From the NCBI GenBank assembly GCA_963742725.1, contig CAVUMX010000001.1:1364001-1428000 (forward strand): a DNA stretch of 64,000 nt, given 5' to 3'. Shown piece after piece: positions 35,898 to 44,687 of this stretch (its first letter is position 1; the number at the start of each line of letters is the position of its first letter). This DNA is from CAVVAL01 sp963742725. Lineage in GTDB: Bacteria; Actinomycetota; Actinomycetes; Mycobacteriales; Cryptosporangiaceae. Made by a program: the position numbers and the translations under genes. The notes under the pieces are model-generated. The model worked only from the letters and a program-made list of their open reading frames with translations, was not told the origin of the DNA and ran no database searches.

Positions 35898-37340
35898 TCA
35901 GGCCGTGAGGACGGTCTGCACGGCCGGGCGCAGTGCGTCCACGAGGCTGCTGGCAGAGACGGGGCCTTCCGCTGCCGCGTACCGCCCGCCCAGTCCGTGC
36001 ACGAATGCCGCGTACGCCCCGGCCGCGTGGGCGGGCAGCCCGCCGGCGAGGAGCGATCCGGCCAGCCCGGCGAGGACGTCGCCGCTGCCCGCCGTGGCGA
36101 GATCGGGCGTCCCGGCGGGGCTGACGTGGACGCAGTCCGGTGAGGCGACGATCGTCCGGTCGCCCTTGAGCAGGACCGTCACCCCGAACCTGTCGGCGGC
36201 ACGGCGCGCGGCGGCGATCCGGTCGTCGCCGACGTCGCCGGCCAGCCGGGCGAACTCGCGGTCGTGCGGGGTGAGGAGGGTGCTGGCCGCGCGGTCCCGG
36301 AGCCATTCGGGATGCTCGGCGGCGATCGTGATGCCGTCGGCGTCGAGCAGAACGGGCACGTCGGTGGCGAGGACGTCACCGACGAGCTGGTGGGCGTCGT
36401 CGCCGGTACCGAGCCCGGAGCCGACGACCCAGGCCTGGGCGCGCCCGGCGTCGGCGAACCGGTCGGCGCAGACCGTCTCGGGGTACCGGGCCAGCACCTG
36501 GGCACTGACCGGCCCGCTGTACCGGACGACGCCCGCCGGCCCCGCCAGCGCACCGCCGACCGCGAGCACGGCCGCGCCCGGGTACCGCGACGAGCCGGCG
36601 ACGATCCCGACCACGCCGCGCGTGTACTTGTCGTCCGCCGGGCCGGGTCGTGGCCAGTGCAGCGCGACCTCGTCGAGCGTGACCAGCGTGACCTGCGGTT
36701 CCGGCAGGTCGAGGCCGATGTCGACGAGTTCGACGAGGCCCGCGTGGCGGGCGCCCGCCCCGACGAGCAGTCCGGGTTTGAGGCAGCCGAACGTGACGGT
36801 GACGTCCGCGCTGACGGCGTCGCCGGCCACCACGCCCGTGTCCGCGTCGACGCCGCTGGGCACGTCCACGGCGACCACGATCGCGCCGCTCATCCGTGCC
36901 AGGGCTGTGGCCTGCGCCAGCGCGGCGGCTTCGATCCGCAGCCCACCCTGGCCGCCGATCCCGACGAGCCCGTCCACGATGAGGTCGGCGGCGGCGATCC
37001 GGCGGTTGTCCTCCCCGTAGCCGGCCGGGTGGACGTGCCCCCCGGCGGCGCGCAGCGCGGCCAGGCCGGCGGCATGTCCGCCCCGGATGGTGATCGCGTC
37101 CACCCTCGCCCCACGCCGGGCCAGGTCCGCGCCGGCGTACAGCGCGTCGCCACCGTTGTTGCCGGACCCGACCAGCAGGACGACCTCTGAGCCGTACACG
37201 CCGTCGCGGCCGCGCAGCAGCTCGGCGCACCGCCGTGCCAGCCCGGACGCCGCCCGCCGCATCAGGACCCCGTCCGGCAGCCGCGCCATCAACACCTCTT
37301 CGGCGGCGCGCACCTCAGCGACGGACCAAGCCCCCGTCAT
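35898..37340 (-). CDS. nnrD: bifunctional NAD(P)H-hydrate dehydratase/epimerase
   Basis: Predicted 480 residues. The N-terminal epimerase domain (about 1-210) has VLLVGSGNNGGDALYAGADL, VDGLVGIGGQGGL and VAVDVPSGVDADTG. The C-terminal ADP/ATP-dependent dehydratase domain (about 225-475) has VVGIVAGSSRYPGAAVL, TPHDREFARL, VLLKGDRTIV and ATAGSGDVLAGL. It repairs damaged NAD(P)H. ATG at 37340, 34 nt after acpS, so probably cotranscribed with it. Confidence 0.94.
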   Translation of the reverse strand: MTGAWSVAEVRAAEEVLMARLPDGVLMRRAASGLARRCAELLRGRDGVYGSEVVLLVGSGNNGGDALYAGADLARRGARVDAITIRGGHAAGLAALRAAGGHVHPAGYGEDNRRIAAADLIVDGLVGIGGQGGLRIEAAALAQATALARMSGAIVVAVDVPSGVDADTGVVAGDAVSADVTVTFGCLKPGLLVGAGARHAGLVELVDIGLDLPEPQVTLVTLDEVALHWPRPGPADDKYTRGVVGIVAGSSRYPGAAVLAVGGALAGPAGVVRYSGPVSAQVLARYPETVCADRFADAGRAQAWVVGSGLGTGDDAHQLVGDVLATDVPVLLDADGITIAAEHPEWLRDRAASTLLTPHDREFARLAGDVGDDRIAAARRAADRFGVTVLLKGDRTIVASPDCVHVSPAGTPDLATAGSGDVLAGLAGSLLAGGLPAHAAGAYAAFVHGLGGRYAAAEGPVSASSLVDALRPAVQTVLTA

Positions 37341-37374
37341 GCCAGCACCCCCGCCGCGCGAAGCCTGCGATCGC

Positions 37375-37743
37375 TCACGATTCCGCCACCACCATCGCCG
37401 ACGCGATCCCGCCGTCGTGCGACAGCGACAGGTGCCACCGGGTGATGCCGCGCTCGGCTGCCGCGTTGGCGACCGTGCCGGCGACCGTCAGCCAGGGCCG
37501 GCCGTCGCCGTCCGGGATGATCTCGCAGTCGTGCCACGCGAGCCCGCCGGGAGCGCCGAGCGCCTTGGCCACCGCCTCCTTGGCGGCGAACCGGGCCGCG
37601 AGCGACTCCGGCGAGCGCGGATTCCCCGACGCCGTCCGCCGCTCGGACTCCGTGAACAGCCGTTCGGACAGCATCGGCGTCCGCTTGAGCGCCGCCTCGA
37701 ACCGCTCGACCAGGACCACATCGATACCCACGCTCACGATCAC
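37375..37743 (-). CDS. acpS: holo-[acyl-carrier-protein] synthase
   Basis: Predicted 122 residues. It loads phosphopantetheine on ACP. Motifs: VSVGIDVVLVERFE near the N-terminus (metal-binding Asp) and SLAARFAAKEAVAKALG (Glu and Lys), then WHLSLSHDGGIASAMVVA. GTG at 37743 follows AGGTAGGG; GTG 37737 is an alternative. Divergent from the SDR gene and followed by nnrD/E. Confidence 0.92.
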   Translation of the reverse strand: MIVSVGIDVVLVERFEAALKRTPMLSERLFTESERRTASGNPRSPESLAARFAAKEAVAKALGAPGGLAWHDCEIIPDGDGRPWLTVAGTVANAAAERGITRWHLSLSHDGGIASAMVVAES

Positions 37744-37813
37744 GGCCCTACCTTGGCACGAACGGCCCACGGCCGCCGCCGCCGCCATCCGCCAGACCCG
37801 CCACACTGGTCCC

Positions 37814-38572
37814 ATGAGCACCCGCACAGCGCTGATCACCGGTGCCAGCCGCCGGGCCGGCATCGGCGCCGCCATCGCGCGCCGCCTGGCGGAGGCAGGG
37901 ATCGACCTGGTCCTGCACACCTGGACGCCGCACGACGCCGAGCAGCCCTGGGGCGCCGACGACGACGGCCCGGAGGCGCTCGCGGAAGAACTCCGTGCGC
38001 TCGGCCGGCGCGTCGTCCTGGTCGAGGCCGACTTCGCGGACCCGGAGGCACCGGCCGCGGTGGTGCGCAGCGCCGGCCCGATCGACGTCCTGGTCGCGAA
38101 CCATGCCCGCTCCACGCCGTGGATGCCGCTGGAGCAGATCACCGCCGCCGAGATCGACGTCGCCTACGCCGTCAACACCCGGGCCACGTTGTTGCTGGTC
38201 CAGGCATACGCGGCACAGCACGACGGCCGTCCCGGCGGACGGGTCGTCCTGTTCACCTCCGGGCAGGGCGAGGGGCCAATGCCGGACGAGCTGCCGTACG
38301 CCGCCAGCAAGGGCGCGCTCGCCCAGCTCACCGCCAGCCTGGCGGCGCCGCTCGCCAAGCGCGGGATCACCGTCAACACGGTCAATCCCGGGCCGACCGA
38401 CACCGGCTGGGCCACCCCGGAACAACGCGAGGAGGCCCAGCGCATGATGCCGTTCGGGCGTTGGGGCGAGCCGGACGACGCCGCCCGCCTCGTGGCCTGG
38501 CTCGTCAGCGACGAGGGCCGCTGGGTCACCGGCCAGGTCATCACCTCAGACGGAGGCTTCGGCCTGAGCTAG
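37814..38572 (+). CDS. short-chain dehydrogenase/reductase
   Basis: Predicted 252-residue classical SDR. The cofactor loop TALITGASRRAGIGAAIARR has an extra residue relative to the usual GxxxGIG. VLVANHARST takes the NAG position, YAASKGALAQLT carries the catalytic Tyr and Lys, and VNTVNPGPTDTGW follows. Rossmann fold, soluble. Substrate unknown; FabG-like members share this pattern. Its TAG stop overlaps the TAG of the convergent 98-residue gene (CTAG, 38569-38572). Confidence 0.88.
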   Translation: MSTRTALITGASRRAGIGAAIARRLAEAGIDLVLHTWTPHDAEQPWGADDDGPEALAEELRALGRRVVLVEADFADPEAPAAVVRSAGPIDVLVANHARSTPWMPLEQITAAEIDVAYAVNTRATLLLVQAYAAQHDGRPGGRVVLFTSGQGEGPMPDELPYAASKGALAQLTASLAAPLAKRGITVNTVNPGPTDTGWATPEQREEAQRMMPFGRWGEPDDAARLVAWLVSDEGRWVTGQVITSDGGFGLS

Positions 38573-38865
38573 TTCTCCCTGCGCTCCAGGTCGAGGTTCA
38601 TGAAGCTCGGGCCGCTGCTGCACAGGGCACGCATCCGCTCGGCGAACTGCTGGGTCTCCGGCAGGTCGTTGTTGCGCATGGCGTCCTCGTACGACGGGAA
38701 CTCCACCATCTCGACGTAGTGCCGCGGGTTCTCCCGGTCGTGCATGAGCATCTCGGATGTCGGTATCCGCTTGCCCTCTGTGGCGGCCATCCATTCGTCG
38801 AGCAGGGCGTTCATCTCGCTGGCCTGATCGGTCTCGAAGTCGATGAGCTGCACGAACGTCGTCAT
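38569..38865 (-). CDS. 98-residue dimeric alpha/beta-barrel-like protein
   Basis: Predicted 98 residues: TTFVQLIDFETDQASEMNAL, then LLDEWMAATEGKRIPTSEML and PRHYVEMVEFPSYEDAMRNN. The order strand-helix-strand with HYVEMVEFPSYEDA resembles the ABM/EthD-like fold. ATG at 38865 follows GGGAGG by 5 nt. Function unknown. The stop overlaps that of the convergent SDR gene. Confidence 0.78.
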   Translation of the reverse strand: MTTFVQLIDFETDQASEMNALLDEWMAATEGKRIPTSEMLMHDRENPRHYVEMVEFPSYEDAMRNNDLPETQQFAERMRALCSSGPSFMNLDLERREN

Positions 38866-38938
38866 AGCGTCCTCCCTGACGCGAGCGGTTCGAGCACCAT
38901 CCGCAGTCAACGCCTCGCGCCAACGACGCGCAATAGAC

Positions 38939-40801
38939 CTATTCGACAGTGACGGACTTCGCCAGGTTCCGGGGCTGGTCCACGTCGTGCCCGCGGGCCG
39001 CCGCGATCTCGCATGCCAGCACCTGGAGCGGCACGGTGGTGACCAGCGGCGCCAGCAGGGTCGGCACGTGCGGGACGCGGATCAGGTGGTCGGCGTACGG
39101 CACGACCTCGTCGTCGCCCTCCTCGGCGATGACGATCGTCCGGGCACCGCGCGCCCGGACCTCCTGGATGTTGGACACGATCTTGTCGTGCAGGATCGCC
39201 CGGCCGCGCGGCGAGGGCACGGTGACGATGACGGGCGTCCCGTCCTCGATCAGCGAGATCGGGCCGTGCTTGAGTTCGCCGGCGGCGAAGCCCTCGGCGT
39301 GCATGTACGCCAGTTCCTTGAGCTTCAGCGCGCCTTCCAGGGCCACCGGGTACCCGACGTGCCGGCCGAGGAACAGCACCTGCTGAGCGGACGCCAGGTC
39401 GCGGGCGAGCTTGCGCACCGGCTCCATCTGCTCCAGCACCTCGGCGACCTTCCCGGGCACCGCGTCGAGCTGGTGGACGATCGAGGCGACCTCGTCCGCG
39501 TACTTGATGCCGCGCACCTGGGCGAGGTGGAGGCCGAGCAGGTAGGCGGCGGCTACCTGGGTCAGGAACGCCTTGGTCGAGGCGACCGCGATCTCCGGAC
39601 CGCCGCGGGTGTAGAGGACGGCGTCCGATTCGCGCGGAATGGTCGATCCGTTGGTGTTGCAGATCGCCAGCACCCGGGCCTTCTGCTCCTTGGCGTGGCG
39701 CAGCGCCATGATCGTGTCCATCGTCTCGCCGGACTGCGAGATCACCACGACCAGCGTCGACCGGTCCAGGACCGGGTCGCGGTAGCGGAACTCGCTGGCC
39801 AGCTCGACCTCGACCGGGATGCGCGTCCAGTGCTCGATCGCGTACTTGGCGATCAGGCCGGCGTTGTAAGAGGTACCGCAGCCGATCACGAACACCTTGT
39901 CGATGTCGCGGAGGTCCTGGTCGGTGAGGCGGACCTCGTCCAGGACGAGCTCGCCGTGCTCGGTGAGGCGCCCGCGCAGCGTGTCGGCCACGGCCTGCGG
40001 CTGCTCGGCGATCTCCTTGAGCATGAAGTACTCGTAGCCGCCCTTCTCGGCGGCGCTGACGTCCCAGTCGACGTGGTAGTCGCGGGCCTCGACCGGCTCG
40101 CCGAAGAAGTCCGTCACGGTGATGGACTCGGGGGTCACCTCGACCACCTGGTCCTGGCCCAGCTCCACCGCGTCGCGCGTGTGCTCGATGAACGCGGACA
40201 CGTCGCTGGCGAGGAAGTTCTCGCCCTTGCCCCGGCCGGCGACGAGCGGGGAGTTGCGGCGGGCGCCGACGACCACGTCCGGCACGTCCCGGTGGACGGC
40301 CAGCAGCGTGAACGCACCGTCCAGCCGCTGCACGACCTGGCGCATCGCCTCCGCGAGCCGCCCGGGCGTCTCCGGGGACAGCGCGTGGTACGCGTCGGCC
40401 AGGAGGTGCGCCACGGTCTCCGTGTCGGTGTCGGAGCGGAACTCGATGCCCCGCTCCTCGATCTCGCGGCGCAGCGCGGCGAAGTTCTCGATGATCCCGT
40501 TGTGGATCACGGCGATGCTGCCGTCGGCCGACAGGTGCGGGTGCGCGTTCCGGTCGTTCGGCGCGCCGTGCGTCGCCCAGCGGGTGTGGCCGATACCGGT
40601 GCTGCCGTCGGAGATCCCGTCGGCGGCGATCGCCTCCGTCAGGTTCACGAGCTTGCCGGCCCGCTTCTCGGTGGCGAGCCTGCCGCCGGCCACGATCGCG
40701 ACGCCCGCGGAGTCGTACCCGCGGTACTCCAGCCGGCGAAGCCCGTCGATGACCACGTCAACAGCGCGCTGGGGACCTACGTATCCGACGATGCCACACA
40801 T
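38939..40801 (-). CDS. glmS: glutamine--fructose-6-phosphate aminotransferase (isomerising)
   Basis: Predicted 620 residues. It is the first step to UDP-GlcNAc. The N-terminal glutaminase uses Cys2 (MCGIVGYVG), with HTRWATHG. Two SIS domains follow (VFVIGCGTSYNAGLIAKYAI; VLFLGRHVGYPVALEGALKL), ending PRNLAKSVTVE. ATG at 40801. 53 nt downstream of glmM; the two give the consecutive steps via glucosamine-6-phosphate. I saw no glmS ribozyme in the leader. Confidence 0.97.
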   Translation of the reverse strand: MCGIVGYVGPQRAVDVVIDGLRRLEYRGYDSAGVAIVAGGRLATEKRAGKLVNLTEAIAADGISDGSTGIGHTRWATHGAPNDRNAHPHLSADGSIAVIHNGIIENFAALRREIEERGIEFRSDTDTETVAHLLADAYHALSPETPGRLAEAMRQVVQRLDGAFTLLAVHRDVPDVVVGARRNSPLVAGRGKGENFLASDVSAFIEHTRDAVELGQDQVVEVTPESITVTDFFGEPVEARDYHVDWDVSAAEKGGYEYFMLKEIAEQPQAVADTLRGRLTEHGELVLDEVRLTDQDLRDIDKVFVIGCGTSYNAGLIAKYAIEHWTRIPVEVELASEFRYRDPVLDRSTLVVVISQSGETMDTIMALRHAKEQKARVLAICNTNGSTIPRESDAVLYTRGGPEIAVASTKAFLTQVAAAYLLGLHLAQVRGIKYADEVASIVHQLDAVPGKVAEVLEQMEPVRKLARDLASAQQVLFLGRHVGYPVALEGALKLKELAYMHAEGFAAGELKHGPISLIEDGTPVIVTVPSPRGRAILHDKIVSNIQEVRARGARTIVIAEEGDDEVVPYADHLIRVPHVPTLLAPLVTTVPLQVLACEIAAARGHDVDQPRNLAKSVTVE

Positions 40802-40854
40802 GGTGTCCGAGACTAGCCGAGCCTGCCGCCCGCCCCGAACCCGCCAGGTATCGC

Positions 40855-42195
40855 TCAGGCGTCCGCGACGACCTTGGCGATCTGATGTGCGACGGTATCG
40901 GCCATTTCCTGCGTCGGCGCCTCGACCATGACCCGGACCAACTGCTCCGTGCCGGACGGCCGCAGCAGGACCCGGCCGGTGTCGCCCAGCTCGGCCTCGC
41001 CGGCCGCGACGGCGGCCGCCACGTCCTCCGACGCCGCCACGGCCGCCTTGTCGACGACCCTGACGTTCACCAGCACCTGCGGCAGGCGGGTCACGACGCC
41101 GGCCAGCTCGCCGAGCGGGCGGCCGGTCTGGGCGACCCGCGCGAGCAGGTGCAGCGCGGTGAGGAGCCCGTCGCCGGTGGTGGCGTGGGACGGCATGACG
41201 ACGTGCCCACTCTGCTCGCCGCCGAGCGACAGTGCGCGGTCGCGCAGGGCCTCCAGGACGTACCGGTCGCCGACGGCCGTGCTGAGCAGCTGGACGCCGT
41301 GCTCGCGCATCGCGAGGTGCAGCCCGAGGTTGCTCATGACGGTGACGACGAGCGTGTCCTCGATGAGCGTCCCGGCGTCCTTCATGGCCAGCGCGAGGAC
41401 GGCCATGATCTGGTCGCCGTCGATCACGGAGCCGTCAGCGGCCACGGCGAGGCACCGGTCGGCGTCGCCGTCGTGGGCGATCCCGACGTCGGCGCCGTGC
41501 TCGACGACGGCCGCCCGCAGCGGTTCGAGGTGGGTGGATCCGACGCCGTCGTTGATGTTGAGCCCGTCCGGGTCGGCGCCGATCGCGACGACCTCCGCAC
41601 CGGCACGCCGGTACAGCTCCGGCGCGACCGTGGCGGCGGCACCGTGGGCGCAGTCGACGACGACCTTCAGGCCGTCGAGCGGGTGCGCCAGGCTCGTGAG
41701 CAGGTGGGCGAGGTAGCGTTCGGCGCCGTCCGCGACGTCACGGATGCGCCCGACGCCGTCGCCGACCGGCCTGGTCCACTCGCGGGCGGCGTTCTCGGCG
41801 ATCGCCGCCTCGATGGCGTCCTCGATCTCGTCGGCGAGCTTGTGCCCGCCGCGGGCGAAGAGCTTGACCCCGTTGTCGGGCATCGGGTTGTGGCTGGCCG
41901 AGAGCATCACGCCGAGGTCGGCGTTGAGCTCGCCCACGAGATAGGCCACGGCCGGGGTCGGCAGGACGCCCACGCGCAACACGTCGGCGCCGGCACTCGC
42001 CAGGCCGGCGCAGACCGCCGCCTCCAGCATCTCGCCGCTCGCGCGGGGATCCCGGCCGACCACGGCGAGCGGGCGCTGCCCCTCGACGTCGACGAGGACG
42101 TGGGCCGCGGCGACCGAGATCGCCATCGCGAGTTCCGGGGTGAGGTCGCCGTTGGCGAGCCCACGCACTCCGTCCGTACCGAACAGGCGGCCCAT
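40855..42195 (-). CDS. glmM: phosphoglucosamine mutase
   Basis: Predicted 446 residues. GRLFGTDGVRGLANGDLTPE opens the protein; the phosphorylated Ser101 is in LSASHNPMPDNG; the metal loop is DGDADRCLAV; LGGEQSGHVV and RPSGTEQLVRVMVE complete it. It interconverts glucosamine-6- and -1-phosphate. ATG at 42195. It lies 46 nt after rpsI and before glmS, as in other actinobacteria. Confidence 0.96.
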   Translation of the reverse strand: MGRLFGTDGVRGLANGDLTPELAMAISVAAAHVLVDVEGQRPLAVVGRDPRASGEMLEAAVCAGLASAGADVLRVGVLPTPAVAYLVGELNADLGVMLSASHNPMPDNGVKLFARGGHKLADEIEDAIEAAIAENAAREWTRPVGDGVGRIRDVADGAERYLAHLLTSLAHPLDGLKVVVDCAHGAAATVAPELYRRAGAEVVAIGADPDGLNINDGVGSTHLEPLRAAVVEHGADVGIAHDGDADRCLAVAADGSVIDGDQIMAVLALAMKDAGTLIEDTLVVTVMSNLGLHLAMREHGVQLLSTAVGDRYVLEALRDRALSLGGEQSGHVVMPSHATTGDGLLTALHLLARVAQTGRPLGELAGVVTRLPQVLVNVRVVDKAAVAASEDVAAAVAAGEAELGDTGRVLLRPSGTEQLVRVMVEAPTQEMADTVAHQIAKVVADA

Positions 42196-42241
42196 CAGGG
42201 CCGCCTGTCGGTGGTGTAGTCGTGCTGGCCGAACAGCGGCA

Positions 42242-42640
42242 TCAGCGCTTGCTGTACTGAGGCGCCTTGCGGGCCTTCTTGAGACCGTACTTCTTGCGCT
42301 CCTTGACCCGGGGGTCACGGGTGAGGAAGCCGGCCTTCTTCAGCGGCGGGCGGTCCTCGGGCTCCAGCTCGATCAGCGCGCGGGCGATCGCGAGGCGCAG
42401 CGCACCGGCCTGGCCGGTGATGCCGCCGCCACGGAGGCTGGCGAGAACGTCGAACTGCTCAACCTTCTCCAGGGTCACGAACGGCTCACGGATGAGCTGC
42501 TGGTGGACCTTGTTGGGGAAGTAGTCCTCGATGGTGCGGCCGTTCAGCTTGAACTGGCCGGTGCCGGGGACGAGCCGGACCCGGACGATCGCCTCCTTGC
42601 GGCGACCGACGGTCTGGATGGGCTTCTCTGCGGTGGTCAC
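42242..42640 (-). CDS. rpsI: 30S ribosomal protein S9
   Basis: Predicted 132 residues. TVGRRKEAIVRVRLVPGTG, RGGGITGQAGALRLAIARAL and the basic tail KYGLKKARKAPQYSKR, which reaches the P site, are conserved. It lacks the long acidic N-terminal extension common in actinobacterial S9. GTG start at 42640; cotranscribed with rplM. Confidence 0.96.
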   Translation of the reverse strand: MTTAEKPIQTVGRRKEAIVRVRLVPGTGQFKLNGRTIEDYFPNKVHQQLIREPFVTLEKVEQFDVLASLRGGGITGQAGALRLAIARALIELEPEDRPPLKKAGFLTRDPRVKERKKYGLKKARKAPQYSKR

Positions 42641-42669
42641 GCTTGCGCTCCTCTAAGACCTGACGTGCG

Positions 42670-43113
42670 CTACTGCGCGACCTGGGTGATCTCGAACGGG
42701 ACGGGCTGCTGCGCGGTGTGGGGGTGCTCCGGACCGGCGTACACCTTGAGCTTCTTCAGCATCTGGCGGCCGAGCGAGTTCTTCGGCAGCATGCCCTTCA
42801 CGGCCAGCTCGATCGCACGCTCCGGCCGGGTGGCCAGCAGCTGGTCGTAGCCGATGCGCTTGAGACCGCCCGGGTAACCCGAGTGGCGGTAGGCGACCTT
42901 GGTCTCCCGCTTGTTGCCGGTGAGGGCGACCTTGCCGGCGTTGACGATGACGACGAAGTCACCCGTGTCCACGTGCGGCGCGAAGATCGGCTTGTGCTTG
43001 CCACGCAGGAGCGTGGCGGTTTGGGTCGCCAGGCGACCGAGCACAACGTCGGTGGCGTCGATGACGTGCCACTGACGCTGGACGTCTCCCTGCTTCGGGC
43101 TGAACGTGCGCAC
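42670..43113 (-). CDS. rplM: 50S ribosomal protein L13
   Basis: Predicted 147 residues. WHVIDATDVVLGRLATQTA, KHKPIFAPHVDTGDFVVIVNA, RHSGYPGGLK and VKGMLPKNSLGRQMLKKLKV are all typical. GTG start at 43113, first gene of rplM-rpsI. A small inverted repeat (CAGCGG-GAA-CCGCTG, 43138-43152) lies in its leader. Confidence 0.96.
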   Translation of the reverse strand: MRTFSPKQGDVQRQWHVIDATDVVLGRLATQTATLLRGKHKPIFAPHVDTGDFVVIVNAGKVALTGNKRETKVAYRHSGYPGGLKRIGYDQLLATRPERAIELAVKGMLPKNSLGRQMLKKLKVYAGPEHPHTAQQPVPFEITQVAQ

Positions 43114-43387
43114 AGGACTACCTTTGTCTCGTCAATTCAGCGGGAACCGCTGGGCTGTAACCGGCGGTGAGGCACGTCCGATCGACGCGCCACGCAACAG
43201 CGGTCCACGATACCTGGCCAGCGGAGCGAGGGTCAAAACGGCCCTGCCCCACGAGAGAGTGAAGCATTTTTCTGCGCCCGACATCGCCCGTTATAAGCGC
43301 CATCGGCCCGCGTAAGCGGCGCAGATCACCTCGCATCCTGGCACATTTGGCGGGGACGTGCCCGCGCCGGGTCGTTACTCTCCCCCC

Positions 43388-44653
43388 ATGACGAACGATC
43401 CCGGTCAGCCGGGGTGGGCGCCGCAGCCGGACCCGTACGGGTACCAGCCGCAGCACGGCGAACAGCCGCACGAGCAGCCCCACACCCAGCCGGAGCACAC
43501 GCAGCAGTACCCGCCCCAGACCTACGGCAGGCAGGAGTACGGCCAGCACCAGTACGGCCAGGAGAGCCACGGCCAGGACGGCTACGGCCAGGCCCAGCAG
43601 TACGGCCAGCCTCAGCAGTACGGCGAGCCTCAGTACGGCCAGGCCCAGCAGTACGGCGAGCCTCAGTACGGCCAGCAGGAGCACCTCGGGGTCGAGGCCA
43701 CGCAGCAGTTCGTGGCGCCCCCGCCGGCGTACCCGGCGACCCAGCAGTACGGCGCTCCCCAGTACGGCGCGCCACCCACCCAGCAGTACAGCGCTCAGGA
43801 GTACGGCACTCAGCAGTACGCGGCCCAGCAGTACGCCGCGCCGCCGACTCAGCAGTTCACGGGCCCTGACCACCCGCTCGACGACCCGTACGGCCGGCCG
43901 CGGCACGAGCCCCCGGAGCCGCCGGCGAAGAAGAAGCGGACCGGCATCTACGTGCTGGCCGGCGTCATCGCGCTGGCGCTGTGCGCGGGCGTCGGGGTGG
44001 CGGGCGGCCGCTACCTCTCCGGCGACTCGAAGACCGACGACGCGTCGGCGAAGTCCAACCCGATCAAGGCGGCGTCGGGCGATCCGTCACCGTCCACTTC
44101 GCCGTCCGAGGCGTCCGAGTCGCCGTCGGCCTCGTCCGACAAGATCGCGTCCCGGGACACCGACCCGCGCCCGGTCACCGTGAGCGAGCTGGGTTCCGGC
44201 ACCTTCTCCGGCAGCACCGGCACGTTCACGAAGACGGGCACCGACAAGGACTCGGACTGCGGATCGGCCGTCGACAAGGACGCCGGCACGCTCCTCGCCG
44301 ACCTTGGCTGCAGCCAGGTGGTGTCGATCACCGCCGTCAACAAGGACAAGGACTGCGTCGTCACGTTCGGCGCGCTGAACATGCCGGACTCGGCCGCGAC
44401 CGAGAAGGCTATCCAGGGGATGCGGGACGGCACCGCCGGAAGCTTCGTCCCCCGCCGGCACGACAAGCCCGCCGAGGGTGAGGCCGGCAACGCGAGCTGG
44501 TGGTTCGTGATGAAGGCGTACGGCCACTACGTGACGTTCGCCACCGGTGCCTACGCCGACGGCAAGAAGGTCGAGGACGGCGACACGACGATCGTCGCCT
44601 GCGACACCGACATGCTGGACGAGGTCCACGAGCGCCTCGCCGAACGGGCGTAA
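43388..44653 (+). CDS. Gln/Tyr/Gly-repeat single-pass protein with extracellular domain (paralogue 1)
   Basis: Predicted 421 residues. The N-terminal 160 are low-complexity repeats of QYGQ/QYGEP units (for example QQYGEPQYGQAQQYG). A basic stop (KKKR) and one membrane helix follow (GIYVLAGVIALALCAGVGVA), then a Ser/Pro linker, then an extracellular domain of about 170 residues. That domain (RDTDPRPVTVSELGSGTF, DCGSAVDKDAGTLLADLGCS, VVTFGALNMP) aligns with the gene at 46533. Conserved Cys may form disulfides. The repetitive cytosolic part resembles condensate-forming or cell-wall-associated proteins of actinomycetes; that is speculation. Divergent from rplM. Confidence 0.82.
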   Translation: MTNDPGQPGWAPQPDPYGYQPQHGEQPHEQPHTQPEHTQQYPPQTYGRQEYGQHQYGQESHGQDGYGQAQQYGQPQQYGEPQYGQAQQYGEPQYGQQEHLGVEATQQFVAPPPAYPATQQYGAPQYGAPPTQQYSAQEYGTQQYAAQQYAAPPTQQFTGPDHPLDDPYGRPRHEPPEPPAKKKRTGIYVLAGVIALALCAGVGVAGGRYLSGDSKTDDASAKSNPIKAASGDPSPSTSPSEASESPSASSDKIASRDTDPRPVTVSELGSGTFSGSTGTFTKTGTDKDSDCGSAVDKDAGTLLADLGCSQVVSITAVNKDKDCVVTFGALNMPDSAATEKAIQGMRDGTAGSFVPRRHDKPAEGEAGNASWWFVMKAYGHYVTFATGAYADGKKVEDGDTTIVACDTDMLDEVHERLAERA

Positions 44654-44658
44654 CGGCA

Positions 44659-44687
44659 GGTCCGCGCCCGTTCAGCGGGCGCGGACC
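44659..44687. terminator. bidirectional terminator at ABC-F stop
   Basis: A perfect 12-bp stem GGTCCGCGCCCG / CGGGCGCGGACC with a 5-nt loop that contains the ABC-F stop codon. It separates two convergent genes. Confidence 0.75.

Noticed and set aside
38843..40816. Long plus-strand frame opposite glmS
   Set aside because: Typical GC-rich antisense shadow; the minus-strand GlmS has all catalytic motifs.
40802..40854. Possible glmS ribozyme or riboswitch in the glmM-glmS gap
   Set aside because: The gap is only 53 nt, too short for the ribozyme, and no such motif is visible.
43500..43870. Regular CAGTACGG-type repeats resembling a repeat array
   Set aside because: They are in-frame codons for Gln-Tyr-Gly units within a coding gene; there are no equal spacers as in CRISPR.
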